A stretch of 51,061 bases of DNA, taken from positions 1-51,061 of the forward strand of contig JAEZVA010000035.1 of assembly GCA_023443315.1 (NCBI GenBank). Direction: 5' to 3'. Position 1 is the stretch's first letter. The number at the start of each line of letters is the position of its first letter. Shown here in pieces: positions 15,480 through 22,592 of this stretch. Below the pieces are notes generated by a model. It worked only from the letters and a program-made list of their open reading frames with translations. It was not told the origin of the DNA and ran no database searches. The stretch is from Bacillota bacterium (GTDB lineage Bacteria; Bacillota; Clostridia; Oscillospirales; Ruminococcaceae). Position numbers and translations under genes: made by a program.

Positions 15480-15507
15480 TCACTATTGTTGAAATATGAT
15501 TAGGTTT

Positions 15508-15560
15508 GTATTTGAAACCAAAATGCACAGAGTGAAGCGACAGGGTTTTGGTCGAAATAC
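15508..15560. repeat. Imperfect 53-nt dyad between the C39-like gene and the luxS promoter
   Basis: GTATTT...ACCAAAA and TTTTGGT...AAATAC form an imperfect inverted repeat around about 23 nt. It has no T-run on either strand and no ORF. It may be an RNA structure, an operator or a small mobile remnant. The rest of 15480-15645 shows nothing else I can support. Confidence 0.4.
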
Positions 15561-15645
15561 ACTTATTTTACATATATGTTAAGTATGTGTTGCTGCATTT
15601 CTGCATAGCAGCCTTTATAATTAGTTCTCTCCTTGTAAAGACAAA

Positions 15646-15673
15646 GTGGGAAACCCCCGAAGGAGTCCCCCAC
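15646..15673 (-). terminator. Terminator after the C39-like gene
   Basis: GTGGG and CCCAC close an inner GC-rich stem, followed on the minus strand by TTTGTCTTT. It lies 20 nt past the stop at 15694, ending the rrf2-M20-C39 operon. Confidence 0.7.
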
Positions 15674-15693
15674 AAAACAAGATAGTCTCAAAA

Positions 15694-16314
15694 TCAGATA
15701 AAATACTCTATGGTCTTCACCGGCGTCTTTTGTGTATTGCGGTTAAACAGGATAATTGCTTCCCGCCCATCCCTTTCCCCAAGCGCATACGGGGTTTTCT
15801 CCGCGCCGTTTATCAGACTATATGCTACCCGCCGGTTTGCTTTGTACGGCATATTTGTTATAAGCTGTAGACCCTCCTGTGTAAAGGGTTTCTTTCTGTA
15901 ATACGGATCAAACAGGTAAACATCGTTCTCATCGACATCGGTCATCAACACATAATGCCAGCACCCGTATCTCACCCGCACGACAACAGTGCCCCCCTGC
16001 TGCAACGCGGCAACAATCCTACTGTTTTGCCCGATAAATACCTCTGTGCCCGTCAAAAACTCACACAGAATCGGGAATTTCTTTACCTTTCCGAACTGAT
16101 TAAGCCAATCGCTTAAAAACATCATTGCCATTCGGGAGGTTCCGTTCTTACCAAACTCACCTTTGACATTGTATGAATCTAGGCAATACAACATAATGTA
16201 CTTAATGATGTCGGGCGGGATCTCCTCCCGCCTAAACAAAAAGCTCATTGCGTTCATCAGTGTAGTGGGTCCGCAATCAAACTCCGTGATCTGATAATTC
16301 AGTGGATTTTTCAT
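15694..16314 (-). CDS. Peptidase C39-like (papain-fold) protein
   Basis: A 206-residue protein without signal peptide or membrane segment. A C39-like triad can be read: C14 in TEFDCGPTTLMNAM, H120 in RYGCWHYVLM and D136 in YLFDPYY, with the order and spacing usual for this fold. C39-like proteins are cysteine peptidases or, when uncoupled from a transporter, proteins of unknown role. Here there is no ABC domain and no bacteriocin precursor nearby. It is 7 nt downstream of the M20 peptidase frame in an operon led by the Rrf2 regulator, so a role in peptide or thiol turnover is possible. The ribosome binding site is weak. Confidence 0.65.
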   Translation of the reverse strand: MKNPLNYQITEFDCGPTTLMNAMSFLFRREEIPPDIIKYIMLYCLDSYNVKGEFGKNGTSRMAMMFLSDWLNQFGKVKKFPILCEFLTGTEVFIGQNSRIVAALQQGGTVVVRVRYGCWHYVLMTDVDENDVYLFDPYYRKKPFTQEGLQLITNMPYKANRRVAYSLINGAEKTPYALGERDGREAIILFNRNTQKTPVKTIEYFI

Positions 16315-16321
16315 ATGATTC

Positions 16322-17443
16322 TTATAGAACCTCGCTTGTCATAAGGTTTTTTGTCAACTCCGCTATCATGACCAACTCGTCAACAGTAGTGAATTCCTCA
16401 CATGAATGGCATTGGTGCATGGCGCATGCCAACACAATTCCGGTTATGCCATGCGCAGCAAAAACATTGTTGTCGCTTCCGCCAAACGTCGGCTCAAGTC
16501 TGCAAGTGAGTCCCATCGCTTTGCAGGTCTCTTCATATCTGCGCACAACGGGATGGTCAAGCGGTGTTGTATACGCATGACAGCAGGTCTTTGTTATAAA
16601 CTCCGCGTGGGCGCCATGTTCCTTTGCAGCGCGTTCAAACTGCTCTTTTACGGTCTGTGCGGTATGTATCGCCTGTTCATGCGAATAGCTGCGGATCTCC
16701 CCGCTGACAACACACAATTCCGGCACGATGTTTGTCGCCCGCCCGCCCTGAATTTCGCCAACATTAAGCGTCGTGATCTCGCTGATCCGCCCTATGGGCA
16801 AACTCGCTATCGCTTCTGCTGCCGCCTTAATTGCGTGTACGCCTTTATCGGGAGCAAAGCCCGCGTGAGAGCTTTTACCCCGTACGGTAACATCAAAGGA
16901 CAGTATGGTAGGCGCCTGATATGCGACCGTACCCACAGGTCCGGTTAAATCTAATATGTAAGCCTCCTTGGAACGGAGTAATGAAAAATCAAACAGTTCC
17001 GCCCCTTTGCAGTAAATCTCCTCGGCTACCGTTAGCAAAACCTCGATGGGACGATGAGGGAGCTGCTGCTCGCGTATTGCGCGCAGGGCCTCTATAATCG
17101 ACGCAATTCCTGCGCAGTCATCCGCCCCAAGCACGGTATCTCCGTTGCTTCGGATTGTGCCGTCCTCCCCAAGCAGTGCTTGTTTGCCTGAGGACGGCTC
17201 CACCGTATCCATATGTGCGCAGAACACAATGGGGTTTAACGTATGCTCTCCATCCAAAAAACCATATATGTTGCCACAGTTTCCACCAATTTGGTTACCC
17301 GTATCGTCCTCACGAACAGAAAATCCGAGTGAAATCAGCTGTTGCGTTAGATAGTCACCCATCCTTCTTTCTCCCAAAGAGGGGCTGTCAACGGAAACCA
17401 GTTGAATAAACTCATCCACCAGACGTTGTTTGTTAACCGACAT
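16322..17443 (-). CDS. M20 family metallopeptidase, PepT/YqjE-like
   Basis: About 373 residues. Zinc-site motifs of the M20 family are present: AHMDTVEP near residue 73, GADDCAG near 104, TVAEEIYCKGA near 135 and GGSDNNVF near 330. HAGFAPDKG marks the dimerisation domain. This pattern matches the tripeptidase T-like group. It should be a cytosolic di- or tripeptidase releasing amino acids. The start at 17443 (MSVNKQRL) is preferred. The TTG at 17482 has no ribosome binding site, and 17443 has only AAAGG 12 nt away. Co-transcription with the Rrf2 regulator suggests a role in recovering cysteine from peptides (inference). Confidence 0.85.
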   Translation of the reverse strand: MSVNKQRLVDEFIQLVSVDSPSLGERRMGDYLTQQLISLGFSVREDDTGNQIGGNCGNIYGFLDGEHTLNPIVFCAHMDTVEPSSGKQALLGEDGTIRSNGDTVLGADDCAGIASIIEALRAIREQQLPHRPIEVLLTVAEEIYCKGAELFDFSLLRSKEAYILDLTGPVGTVAYQAPTILSFDVTVRGKSSHAGFAPDKGVHAIKAAAEAIASLPIGRISEITTLNVGEIQGGRATNIVPELCVVSGEIRSYSHEQAIHTAQTVKEQFERAAKEHGAHAEFITKTCCHAYTTPLDHPVVRRYEETCKAMGLTCRLEPTFGGSDNNVFAAHGITGIVLACAMHQCHSCEEFTTVDELVMIAELTKNLMTSEVL

Positions 17444-17494
17444 TGTGTTTTCTACCCTTTCTGTTATCCGTAAAGCGGACAATACCGACTGTTT

Positions 17495-17941
17495 TTAAAT
17501 ATAAAACATCATCGCATGGTTTTGTTTGTGCCTTTGTACCTCGACTACAATATCGGAGAGGGTCACTTTTTCTAATGCATGCGTAACTGCGTTATCCAAT
17601 GCATCAAACACCAGCTCGCGTAAGGCTGTCTCAATCTCCTCCGCTTTCTGAGAAACGGTGTCGTGTGCCTGCTCAAATAAGGGGGACTCCACGGCAGACA
17701 GGACATCTAGTGCGGTAATTTGCTCTGGTAATCGTGAAAGCTGATATCCGCCCTGGGCACCCTTAATTGATGTAACAAGTCCGCTGATCTTAAGCAACGA
17801 AAACACCTGTTCCAGATAAATTTTAGAAATGCCAAGACGATTAGAAATGCTAAGTACGGGGACGTATTCTCCGCTTGAATAATGCTGTGCCATATGTGCG
17901 GCAGCAGCCAATGCATAGCGCCCCTTTGTTGATATCTTCAA
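17495..17941 (-). CDS. Rrf2 family transcriptional regulator (CymR-like)
   Basis: A 148-residue Rrf2 protein. The N-terminal winged helix starts MKISTKGRYALAA and includes the recognition region NRLGISKIYLEQVF and the wing GAQGGYQLSR. It contains no cysteine, so it cannot bind an Fe-S cluster as IscR or NsrR do. This resembles CymR, which senses cysteine supply through a complex with CysK. The start is TTG at 17941, with GAGGG 6 nt upstream. Its promoter carries the same dyad as the three sulfur operons to its left, so autoregulation and control of the island are predicted. This link is inference from shared sites. Confidence 0.88.
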   Translation of the reverse strand: MKISTKGRYALAAAAHMAQHYSSGEYVPVLSISNRLGISKIYLEQVFSLLKISGLVTSIKGAQGGYQLSRLPEQITALDVLSAVESPLFEQAHDTVSQKAEEIETALRELVFDALDNAVTHALEKVTLSDIVVEVQRHKQNHAMMFYI

Positions 17942-17953
17942 ACATAACCCTCA

Positions 17954-17977
17954 TTTCATATCAGAATAATATGTTTT
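17954..17977. promoter_or_regulatory. Shared dyad at the rrf2 promoter
   Basis: On the minus strand AAAACATAT, 7 nt, ATATGAAA. It keeps the core spacing of the dyads at 9431, 11982 and 15434, begins 2 nt after the -10 box and covers the predicted start of transcription. Confidence 0.6.
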
Positions 17978-17979
17978 AA

Positions 17980-18008
17980 ATTCTACCTGAGAATGTTGTT
18001 TTTGTCAA
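17980..18008 (-). promoter_or_regulatory. Promoter of rrf2
   Basis: TTGACA (18008-18003), 17 nt, TAGAAT (17985-17980) on the minus strand. Confidence 0.75.
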
Positions 18009-18019
18009 CAGCCGCAATA

Positions 18020-18470
18020 AACGTATAATAAAAAATGTTGAGGAGCAAGACGGAGTAACACAGATAACAATAGGGCTTGCTAAGGAAAGTGCCACTCATG
18101 TTTTGGACAGATACCATGTCATTGGGACAGTGGTATGGGTTTTTGAAGCGGTACGAAAAGAGGAGGAAAAAAGGTTTTCTAAATCCCACCGACAATATTT
18201 TAAGCGCTCCAAGTCACTCTTAATCAAGTGCTTTGATGCTTTCCGATGAACAAAAAACAGCATTTTCAACAGTGTGCCAATACCTTCACCAACTAGGCTC
18301 CCGAAATGGTTAATGCCTTTACCTGTACTTATTCCAACGGTTTCAACGAGGGTTGTAACAACAAAATCAAGGTCTTAAAACGAAACGCTTATGGCTTCCG
18401 TAACTTTAACCGCTTCAGAAACAGAATCCTTCATGTTTTTAACTACCAAAAAGCAGCTATGCCTGCTTAA
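18020..18470 (+). pseudogene. Decayed ISL3-family transposase remnant
   Basis: Three fragments of one protein can be read in shifted frames on the plus strand. The first runs from about 18020 to a stop at 18247-18249 and includes DRYHVIGTVVWVFEAVRKEE and HRQYFKRSKSLL. The second is SDEQKTAF... The third ends at 18468-18470 with NNKIKVLKRNAYGFRNFNRF. These are the DDE-domain end and C-terminal tail of ISL3 transposases. Stops, a frameshift and the missing N-terminus make it non-functional. An inverted repeat (AAAAAGCAGCTA / TAGCTGCTTTT, about 18449-18491) follows and may be its terminator. It marks the right border of the sulfur island. Confidence 0.8.
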
Positions 18471-18551
18471 CGCAAACCTAGCTGCTTTTCTCGTTCCCAT
18501 TCATTCCTTTTCCTGCACCACAACTATTTACAGAGAACCATAATATTTCAT

Positions 18552-18767
18552 TCAGACTATGGGGTCAGCCTTATACTCAAACAAGTCTCCCGGCTGGCAG
18601 TCTAGTGCCTTGCAGATGGCCTCCATTGTGCTAAGCTTCACGGCACTGATCTTTGCATTTTTTAGATTGGAAAGGTTGGGTACTGTTATCCCCACACGTT
18701 CGGATAACTCGTTAAGCGAAATCTTACGGTCTGCCATGACGCGATCAAGTCGAATAATAATCGGCAC
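18552..18767 (-). CDS. XRE family transcriptional regulator (YozG-like)
   Basis: A 71-residue Cro/C1-type helix-turn-helix protein consisting of little beyond the HTH: ISLNELSERVGITVPNLSNLKN, then ALDCQPGDLFEYK. It lies 14 nt downstream of a DUF2975 gene. This pair is widespread in Firmicutes, and the small regulator usually controls its own operon. An 8-nt inverted repeat lies in the promoter of the pair (19342-19375) and is a candidate operator. The target process is not known. Confidence 0.88.
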   Translation of the reverse strand: MPIIIRLDRVMADRKISLNELSERVGITVPNLSNLKNAKISAVKLSTMEAICKALDCQPGDLFEYKADPIV

Positions 18768-18781
18768 TTTTTACCCCCTCC

Positions 18782-19327
18782 TTATACTGTGGTGTCGTGC
18801 TCGTGCTGTAGAGTGCAGCCGTAACGATATACCTTTGCCAACAGCAGAAGCAATAACCCCAGTAGAGCACCGTCAGGAAGGAACGTAAACTGCGGTCTTA
18901 AATACAATGCGCTGTCAACAATCGCAGTATTCATTTGGGACACATACAGGTAGTTTAAGCCCTGCGATAGGTACACCTGTACCAGCAAAACGATAGCAAT
19001 CAGTTGTATTCTGGTGGCATTCTTTAGCACAAAGGGAGTATCCGGGGTAATGGAGCAAACGATACTGCGCAGTTGCCAAAGGCATAAAAGTCCGCACCCA
19101 AAATTAACGATTTGAATTAGATACTTTATTGTCGTAAGCATTCTTGTATTATTGGTGGTACTGAGCACGAAGCCGTTGAATACAAACCCAGACCCTAAGG
19201 TTAAATTCGGCGCAACCAGCGGAATGAGAATAATGAGTGCAAAGGCACCAATACCAACCCAGAAACCTACATTGAGTAACCGCTTTATGAATTGAATAGA
19301 TTTTGCTAAGGTAAAACCCTCGTTCAT
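18782..19327 (-). CDS. DUF2975 family membrane protein
   Basis: A 181-residue protein with four hydrophobic segments near residues 20-40, 65-85, 105-125 and 150-168. The short TPFVLKNATRIQLIA segment between helices two and three is typical of DUF2975. Function is unknown. Its constant pairing with a small XRE regulator suggests a sensory or accessory role in membrane or population-state control. GGAGG lies 9 nt upstream of the ATG at 19327. Confidence 0.85.
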   Translation of the reverse strand: MNEGFTLAKSIQFIKRLLNVGFWVGIGAFALIILIPLVAPNLTLGSGFVFNGFVLSTTNNTRMLTTIKYLIQIVNFGCGLLCLWQLRSIVCSITPDTPFVLKNATRIQLIAIVLLVQVYLSQGLNYLYVSQMNTAIVDSALYLRPQFTFLPDGALLGLLLLLLAKVYRYGCTLQHEHDTTV

Positions 19328-19341
19328 CTTGATATTCCTCC

Positions 19342-19386
19342 CTTATGTTATGCGATAAGAATAGCACAACATAAGAAGTATGTCAA
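19342..19386 (-). promoter_or_regulatory. Promoter and inverted repeat of the DUF2975-XRE operon
   Basis: TTGACA (19386-19381), 17 nt, TATTCT (19363-19358). Inverted repeat CTTATGTT / AACATAAG (19342-19349 and 19368-19375) flanks the -10 box and is a likely XRE operator. Confidence 0.65.
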
Positions 19387-19475
19387 TAAGAATTTATTGT
19401 ACTACGTAATAAAATTAACGTAACACTCGATGATTGTTTCGTGTTATCGTTAAGGTTTCGCTGCAACGGTATAAA

Positions 19476-19508
19476 AATAGGTCTGCATGATGTTCATGCA
19501 GACCTATT
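19476..19508 (-). terminator. Terminator of the rubrerythrin gene
   Basis: Fifteen-nt arms (AATAGGTCTGCATGA and its complement) around 3 nt, followed on the minus strand by TTTTTAT. Confidence 0.85.
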
Positions 19509-19536
19509 ATAGATAATGTGCGTTCGGGGCAGGATA

Positions 19537-20079
19537 TTAGTAATCCTTGCCTCTCATCTGGAAGTAAGACTTCGGATGCTCGCAGATGGGGCACTTCTCG
19601 GGTGCCTTTTCGCCGTAGTAGATGTGACCACAGTTTAAGCAGATCCAGTAAACCTTCTCTTCACGGGCAAACACCTTTGCTTCTTCGATGTTGCTCTTAA
19701 GCGCAAGGTATCTCTCCTCGTGCTCCTTCTCAATCTTCGCTACGCCTTCAAACAGGTAGGCAATGCGCTCAAAGCCTTCCTCGCGCGCGTCTTTGGCAAA
19801 GTTTGCGTACATATCGGTCCACTCATAGTTCTCGCCTGCAGCAGCATCGGCAAGGTTTGTGAGGGTGTCGGGCACACTACCGTCATGCAGTAGCTTAAAC
19901 CAGATCTTTGCATGTTCTTTTTCGTTGTTAGCGGTTTCGGTAAACAATGCAGCAATCTGCTCGTAGCCTTCCTTTTTTGCCTTAGAGGCATAGAAGGTGT
20001 ACTTGTTTCTGGCCTGCGATTCACCGGCGAAGGCCGCCATTAGGTTTTTTTCGGTCTTTGTTCCTTTGAGATCTTTCAT
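19537..20079 (-). CDS. rbr: Rubrerythrin
   Basis: A 180-residue rubrerythrin. The ferritin-like domain carries di-iron ligands in AGESQARNKY near residue 21, NEKEHAK near 54 and EKEHEERY near 117. The C-terminal rubredoxin domain has two CxxC pairs (CLNCGHIYYGEKAPEKCPICEHP, read as CLNCG then CPIC). It reduces hydrogen peroxide in the cytosol of anaerobes. The start is ATG 20079. It follows a PerR-type regulator by 84 nt on the same strand, which suggests peroxide control, with a small stem-loop in between that may reduce read-through. Confidence 0.95.
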   Translation of the reverse strand: MKDLKGTKTEKNLMAAFAGESQARNKYTFYASKAKKEGYEQIAALFTETANNEKEHAKIWFKLLHDGSVPDTLTNLADAAAGENYEWTDMYANFAKDAREEGFERIAYLFEGVAKIEKEHEERYLALKSNIEEAKVFAREEKVYWICLNCGHIYYGEKAPEKCPICEHPKSYFQMRGKDY

Positions 20080-20112
20080 TTCCAACCACTCACTTTCATT
20101 TACGATGTGTTA

Positions 20113-20152
20113 AAACCCGAATTAGCGAGAGCGAGCCCCGTAAGTCGGGCTT
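20113..20152 (-). terminator. Stem-loop between perR and rbr
   Basis: CCCGA/TCGGG arms with an inner AGCCC/GGGCT alternative. TTTTAAC follows on the minus strand. It may be a partial terminator that sets the perR:rbr ratio. Confidence 0.4.
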
Positions 20153-20163
20153 AAATATATGAT

Positions 20164-20544
20164 TTATATGGTATCACGGCAGTTTTTGCAGGAACCATAT
20201 ATCAACAGGTTATAGGAGCGAACCTCAAATCCGCTTTGGGTCAAAACGTCCTGTGCAAGGCTGTCTAAGTGACCAAGCGAGATATCGTGAAGCTGTCCGC
20301 ACCGCTCACATACCATATGGTAGTGCGTGTCCAGCGTACCGTCAAACCGTGCGCCGCCGCTTGGCATCGCAATTCTCAGCAGCATTCCCTTATCCGCAAA
20401 GGTGTTGAGATTGCGGTAGACGGTGGCAAGGCTAAGACCGGGGTTCTCGGGCTTTAACTGGTTGTATACATCGTCTGCGCTGGGGTGATTGTGGTTGTGT
20501 ACAACCGCGTTATAGATCAAATCCTTTTGCTTTGTGTGTTTCAT
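20164..20544 (-). CDS. perR: Fur family regulator, PerR-like
   Basis: About 126 residues. The N-terminal winged helix includes HPSADDVYNQL and LSLATVYRNLNTF. Metal-site residues follow the PerR pattern: H in HNHNHPSA, the GARFDGTLDTHYHMVC segment, and zinc cysteines CERCG and CKNC. The DTHYH context with an aspartate supports PerR over Fur, but the distinction is subtle. Start ATG 20544 or 20550, where AGGGGG is at a better distance for 20544. Two AT-rich dyads overlap its promoter. Adjacent rubrerythrin fits a peroxide-stress unit. Confidence 0.85.
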   Translation of the reverse strand: MKHTKQKDLIYNAVVHNHNHPSADDVYNQLKPENPGLSLATVYRNLNTFADKGMLLRIAMPSGGARFDGTLDTHYHMVCERCGQLHDISLGHLDSLAQDVLTQSGFEVRSYNLLIYGSCKNCRDTI

Positions 20545-20578
20545 ACCCATCCGCCCCCTAGACAAAATGTATAATAGT

Positions 20579-20606
20579 GATAATTATTATCGATTATTAT
20601 AATAAT
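20579..20606. promoter_or_regulatory. Fur/PerR-type boxes upstream of perR
   Basis: GATAAT-T-ATTATC (20579-20591, a 6-1-6 repeat) and a perfect 14-nt palindrome ATTATTATAATAAT (20593-20606). The second overlaps the -10 box, as expected for autoregulation. Confidence 0.65.
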
Positions 20607-20630
20607 ACAGTAAATGAAGTAGTTTGTCAA
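20602..20630 (-). promoter_or_regulatory. Promoter of perR
   Basis: TTGACA (20630-20625), 17 nt, TATTAT (20607-20602) on the minus strand. Confidence 0.75.
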
Positions 20631-20658
20631 GAATAAAACGGGTGAATTTCGGTTGTAA

Positions 20659-20687
20659 TTGCATCTGGTTGGCGAATGGCTTATAAT
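20659..20687 (+). promoter_or_regulatory. Promoter of the small membrane protein/VanY genes
   Basis: TTGCAT, 17 nt, TATAAT on the plus strand. The transcript would carry a hairpin near 20709-20734 (TTGGCA...TGCCAA) before the small ORF. Confidence 0.6.
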
Positions 20688-20832
20688 GTAGACGAAGGGA
20701 AACAACCATTGGCATACACAGGGTGTGCTGCCAAAGCAAGATTTCTTTTCTATTCATCCCATTACGGGCTAAACCATTTTTGTATTTTTAAACACTCACA
20801 ACGGATAGCAATGAACTTGGGAGGAAGAGTAA

Positions 20833-20952
20833 TTGGACTTTAACTCGATGTGGAACAACCGCAACAAACAACCAATATGGAAGATTATTTTAATGACAAT
20901 CGCCGTGCTAGTCGGGATGATTTTACTTGGCTACTTCTTTGGCGACCGATAG
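20833..20952 (+). CDS. 39-residue single-pass membrane protein
   Basis: A TTG start at 20833, 7 nt after AGGA within GGGAGGAAG, and a TAG at 20950. The product is 39 residues: a polar N-terminus (DFNSMWNNRNKQP), then one hydrophobic stretch (IILMTIAVLVGMILLGYFF) and a short GDR tail. The promoter at 20659-20687 and the ribosome binding site support expression. It lies 67 nt upstream of the VanY-like lipoprotein and could be co-transcribed. It is too short for family assignment and could be a small regulatory membrane peptide. Confidence 0.5.
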   Translation: MDFNSMWNNRNKQPIWKIILMTIAVLVGMILLGYFFGDR

Positions 20953-21019
20953 ACTGCGGCAAGACGGTTACTTAAAAAGTGGATACGTACATGAAATTGA
21001 TGGAAAGAAGCGTTTTACT

Positions 21020-21832
21020 ATGAAAAACAGGCGGCTTTTTGGCGTTATAATGACCGCGGTGCTTTTGCTTACTGCGTGCAGCTATGGTCTAGATAATTCG
21101 AGCGGTACCGCATCGGAGCATTCCACCCCCGTTCAAACGGAATCAGCGGTGCAATCAAGCAGCGCTTCGAACGAGCCAATACCGCATGATAATCCGCAAT
21201 CATCACAGCAGGATACAAAGGATGAGGAGGAAGCACCATTGCCCGCTGGCAAGAGCGACTGGAAGCTTATTTTAGTCAATCGCAAAAACCCCCTGCCCGA
21301 CGACTTTACGGTAGAGCTAGAGGAAACCATCGGCACGTACAAGTTTGACGTGCGGGCGGCGGACGACCTACGTGCTTTTATGAAGGCTGCAAAGGCGGAC
21401 GGCGTTGCGCTTTCGGTCATATCAACCTTTCGTAAGCAATCCACGCAGGAGAGGCTGTACGCCGAAAAGGTGGCGGAGTATGTGAACGCGGGCTACCCCA
21501 AAGATGACGCAAAGAACGAGGCAGCACGCTGGGTTGCGGTACCCGGCACAAGCGAACATCAATCGGGGCTTGCGGTGGATGTGGTATCTGCCGATTGGTA
21601 CAGCAAGAATGACGATCTGTACGATACGTTTGAAAATACCGATGAGTTTGAATGGCTCATCGAACACTGCGTGGAGTACGGCTTTATTCTGCGCTTTGCA
21701 AAGGATAAACAGGAGATTACCGGCATTACCTACGAGCCGTGGCATTATCGATATGTCGGGGTAGAGCATGCCCGTTATATGACCGAACACAACCTGTGTC
21801 TCGAGGAATATATCGCATTACTTAATGGTTGA
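21020..21832 (+). CDS. D-alanyl-D-alanine carboxypeptidase lipoprotein (VanY/M15B)
   Basis: A 270-residue lipoprotein with a signal ending in the lipobox LLTAC, then a long Ser/Gln/Glu-rich linker to about residue 75. The M15B domain has STFRKQSTQERLY, the zinc-binding GTSEHQSGLAVDV (His and Asp) and EPWHYRYVG (catalytic Glu-side and last His). It should trim the terminal D-Ala of peptidoglycan stem peptides outside the membrane. The start at ATG 21020 is chosen because the signal peptide begins there. The frame extends to 20927 without a plausible site. No van resistance genes are nearby, so this is a housekeeping cell-wall enzyme. Confidence 0.9.
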   Translation: MKNRRLFGVIMTAVLLLTACSYGLDNSSGTASEHSTPVQTESAVQSSSASNEPIPHDNPQSSQQDTKDEEEAPLPAGKSDWKLILVNRKNPLPDDFTVELEETIGTYKFDVRAADDLRAFMKAAKADGVALSVISTFRKQSTQERLYAEKVAEYVNAGYPKDDAKNEAARWVAVPGTSEHQSGLAVDVVSADWYSKNDDLYDTFENTDEFEWLIEHCVEYGFILRFAKDKQEITGITYEPWHYRYVGVEHARYMTEHNLCLEEYIALLNG

Positions 21833-21856
21833 TATTTTTGTAAAACGGTATATAAT
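21829..21856 (+). promoter_or_regulatory. Promoter of the trkA pair
   Basis: TTGATA, 16 nt, TATAAT on the plus strand. It overlaps the vanY stop codon. Confidence 0.6.
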
Positions 21857-21915
21857 AGTGCCATTGGTCTTTTTCGTTGTCTCTTTGGTTAAACAAGAAA
21901 GGATAAAATGCATCG

Positions 21916-22536
21916 ATGAATATACTAATAATCGGGTGCCGTAAGGTTGGTGCTCGTCTTGCTAGCATCATGTCGGAGGAAGGGCACACCGTCTCGGTTG
22001 TGGATCGCGACCCGCGTAGCTTTGAGGCGCTTAATGATACGTTTGACGGCTACACCGTATCGGGTATCCCCATTGATGAAGATGTGCTGCGCAGCGCGGG
22101 CATCGAGTCCTGTGACGCGGTTGCGGCGGTTACGTCGGATGACAATGTAAACATTATGGCATGCCAGATTGCAAAAGAGATGTTTCATGTGCCCAGAGTC
22201 ATAACAAGGATGTATGACCCCGAACGAGAAGAACTGTTTGCCGATTTTGGCATCACCACCGTCTGCCCCACAAACCTGACTGTTAACGCGGTAAAATCGG
22301 CGCTGATGGAAGGGGCGGAAATCCGCCAACAATCAATTGGGTGTTCTACGTTAAACTACACCACGCTACCCCTCCCCAAGGCGTATGTGGGTAAGGCGTT
22401 GCGCGAAATCGAGTTGGGAGCCGACGAAATGCTGTTTGGCGTACTGCACGATAATATGGCGCTTACCCTTGCAAGTAACACCGGCTACACACTGATGGAG
22501 ACTGATAAGCTGGTGTATGTCGATAAGGCGGATTAG
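21916..22536 (+). CDS. TrkA/KtrA-type potassium channel regulatory protein (first of two)
   Basis: A 206-residue RCK protein. The N-terminal Rossmann domain starts MNILIIGCRKVGARLA, with the acidic ligand in VVDRD, and ends near residue 125. The C-terminal part resembles TrkA_C. Such proteins bind NAD(H) or nucleotides and gate TrkH/KtrB potassium channels. The glycine motif reads GCRKVG; the paralog downstream has GGGKVG. The channel subunit is not in this window. It forms an apparent two-gene unit with the next TrkA protein (56-nt gap). The two share the same fold and an identical ACQIAK segment, so they probably arose by duplication. Confidence 0.85.
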   Translation: MNILIIGCRKVGARLASIMSEEGHTVSVVDRDPRSFEALNDTFDGYTVSGIPIDEDVLRSAGIESCDAVAAVTSDDNVNIMACQIAKEMFHVPRVITRMYDPEREELFADFGITTVCPTNLTVNAVKSALMEGAEIRQQSIGCSTLNYTTLPLPKAYVGKALREIELGADEMLFGVLHDNMALTLASNTGYTLMETDKLVYVDKAD

Positions 22537-22592
22537 CTGACAAAAATTAAAATAAAAATGATGTATCATATACGAAAGGCAAGGTCATAGCA

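Noticed and set aside
15156..15480. SAM riboswitch or T-box upstream of luxS-metNIQ
   Set aside because: No SAM aptamer helices with their conserved junctions and no T-box sequence (TGGN near a tRNA-like stem) were found. The leader ORF and terminator account for the region.
17983..18195. 70-residue minus-strand frame upstream of rrf2
   Set aside because: It covers the rrf2 promoter and lies antisense to the ISL3 transposase remnant, which explains its codons.
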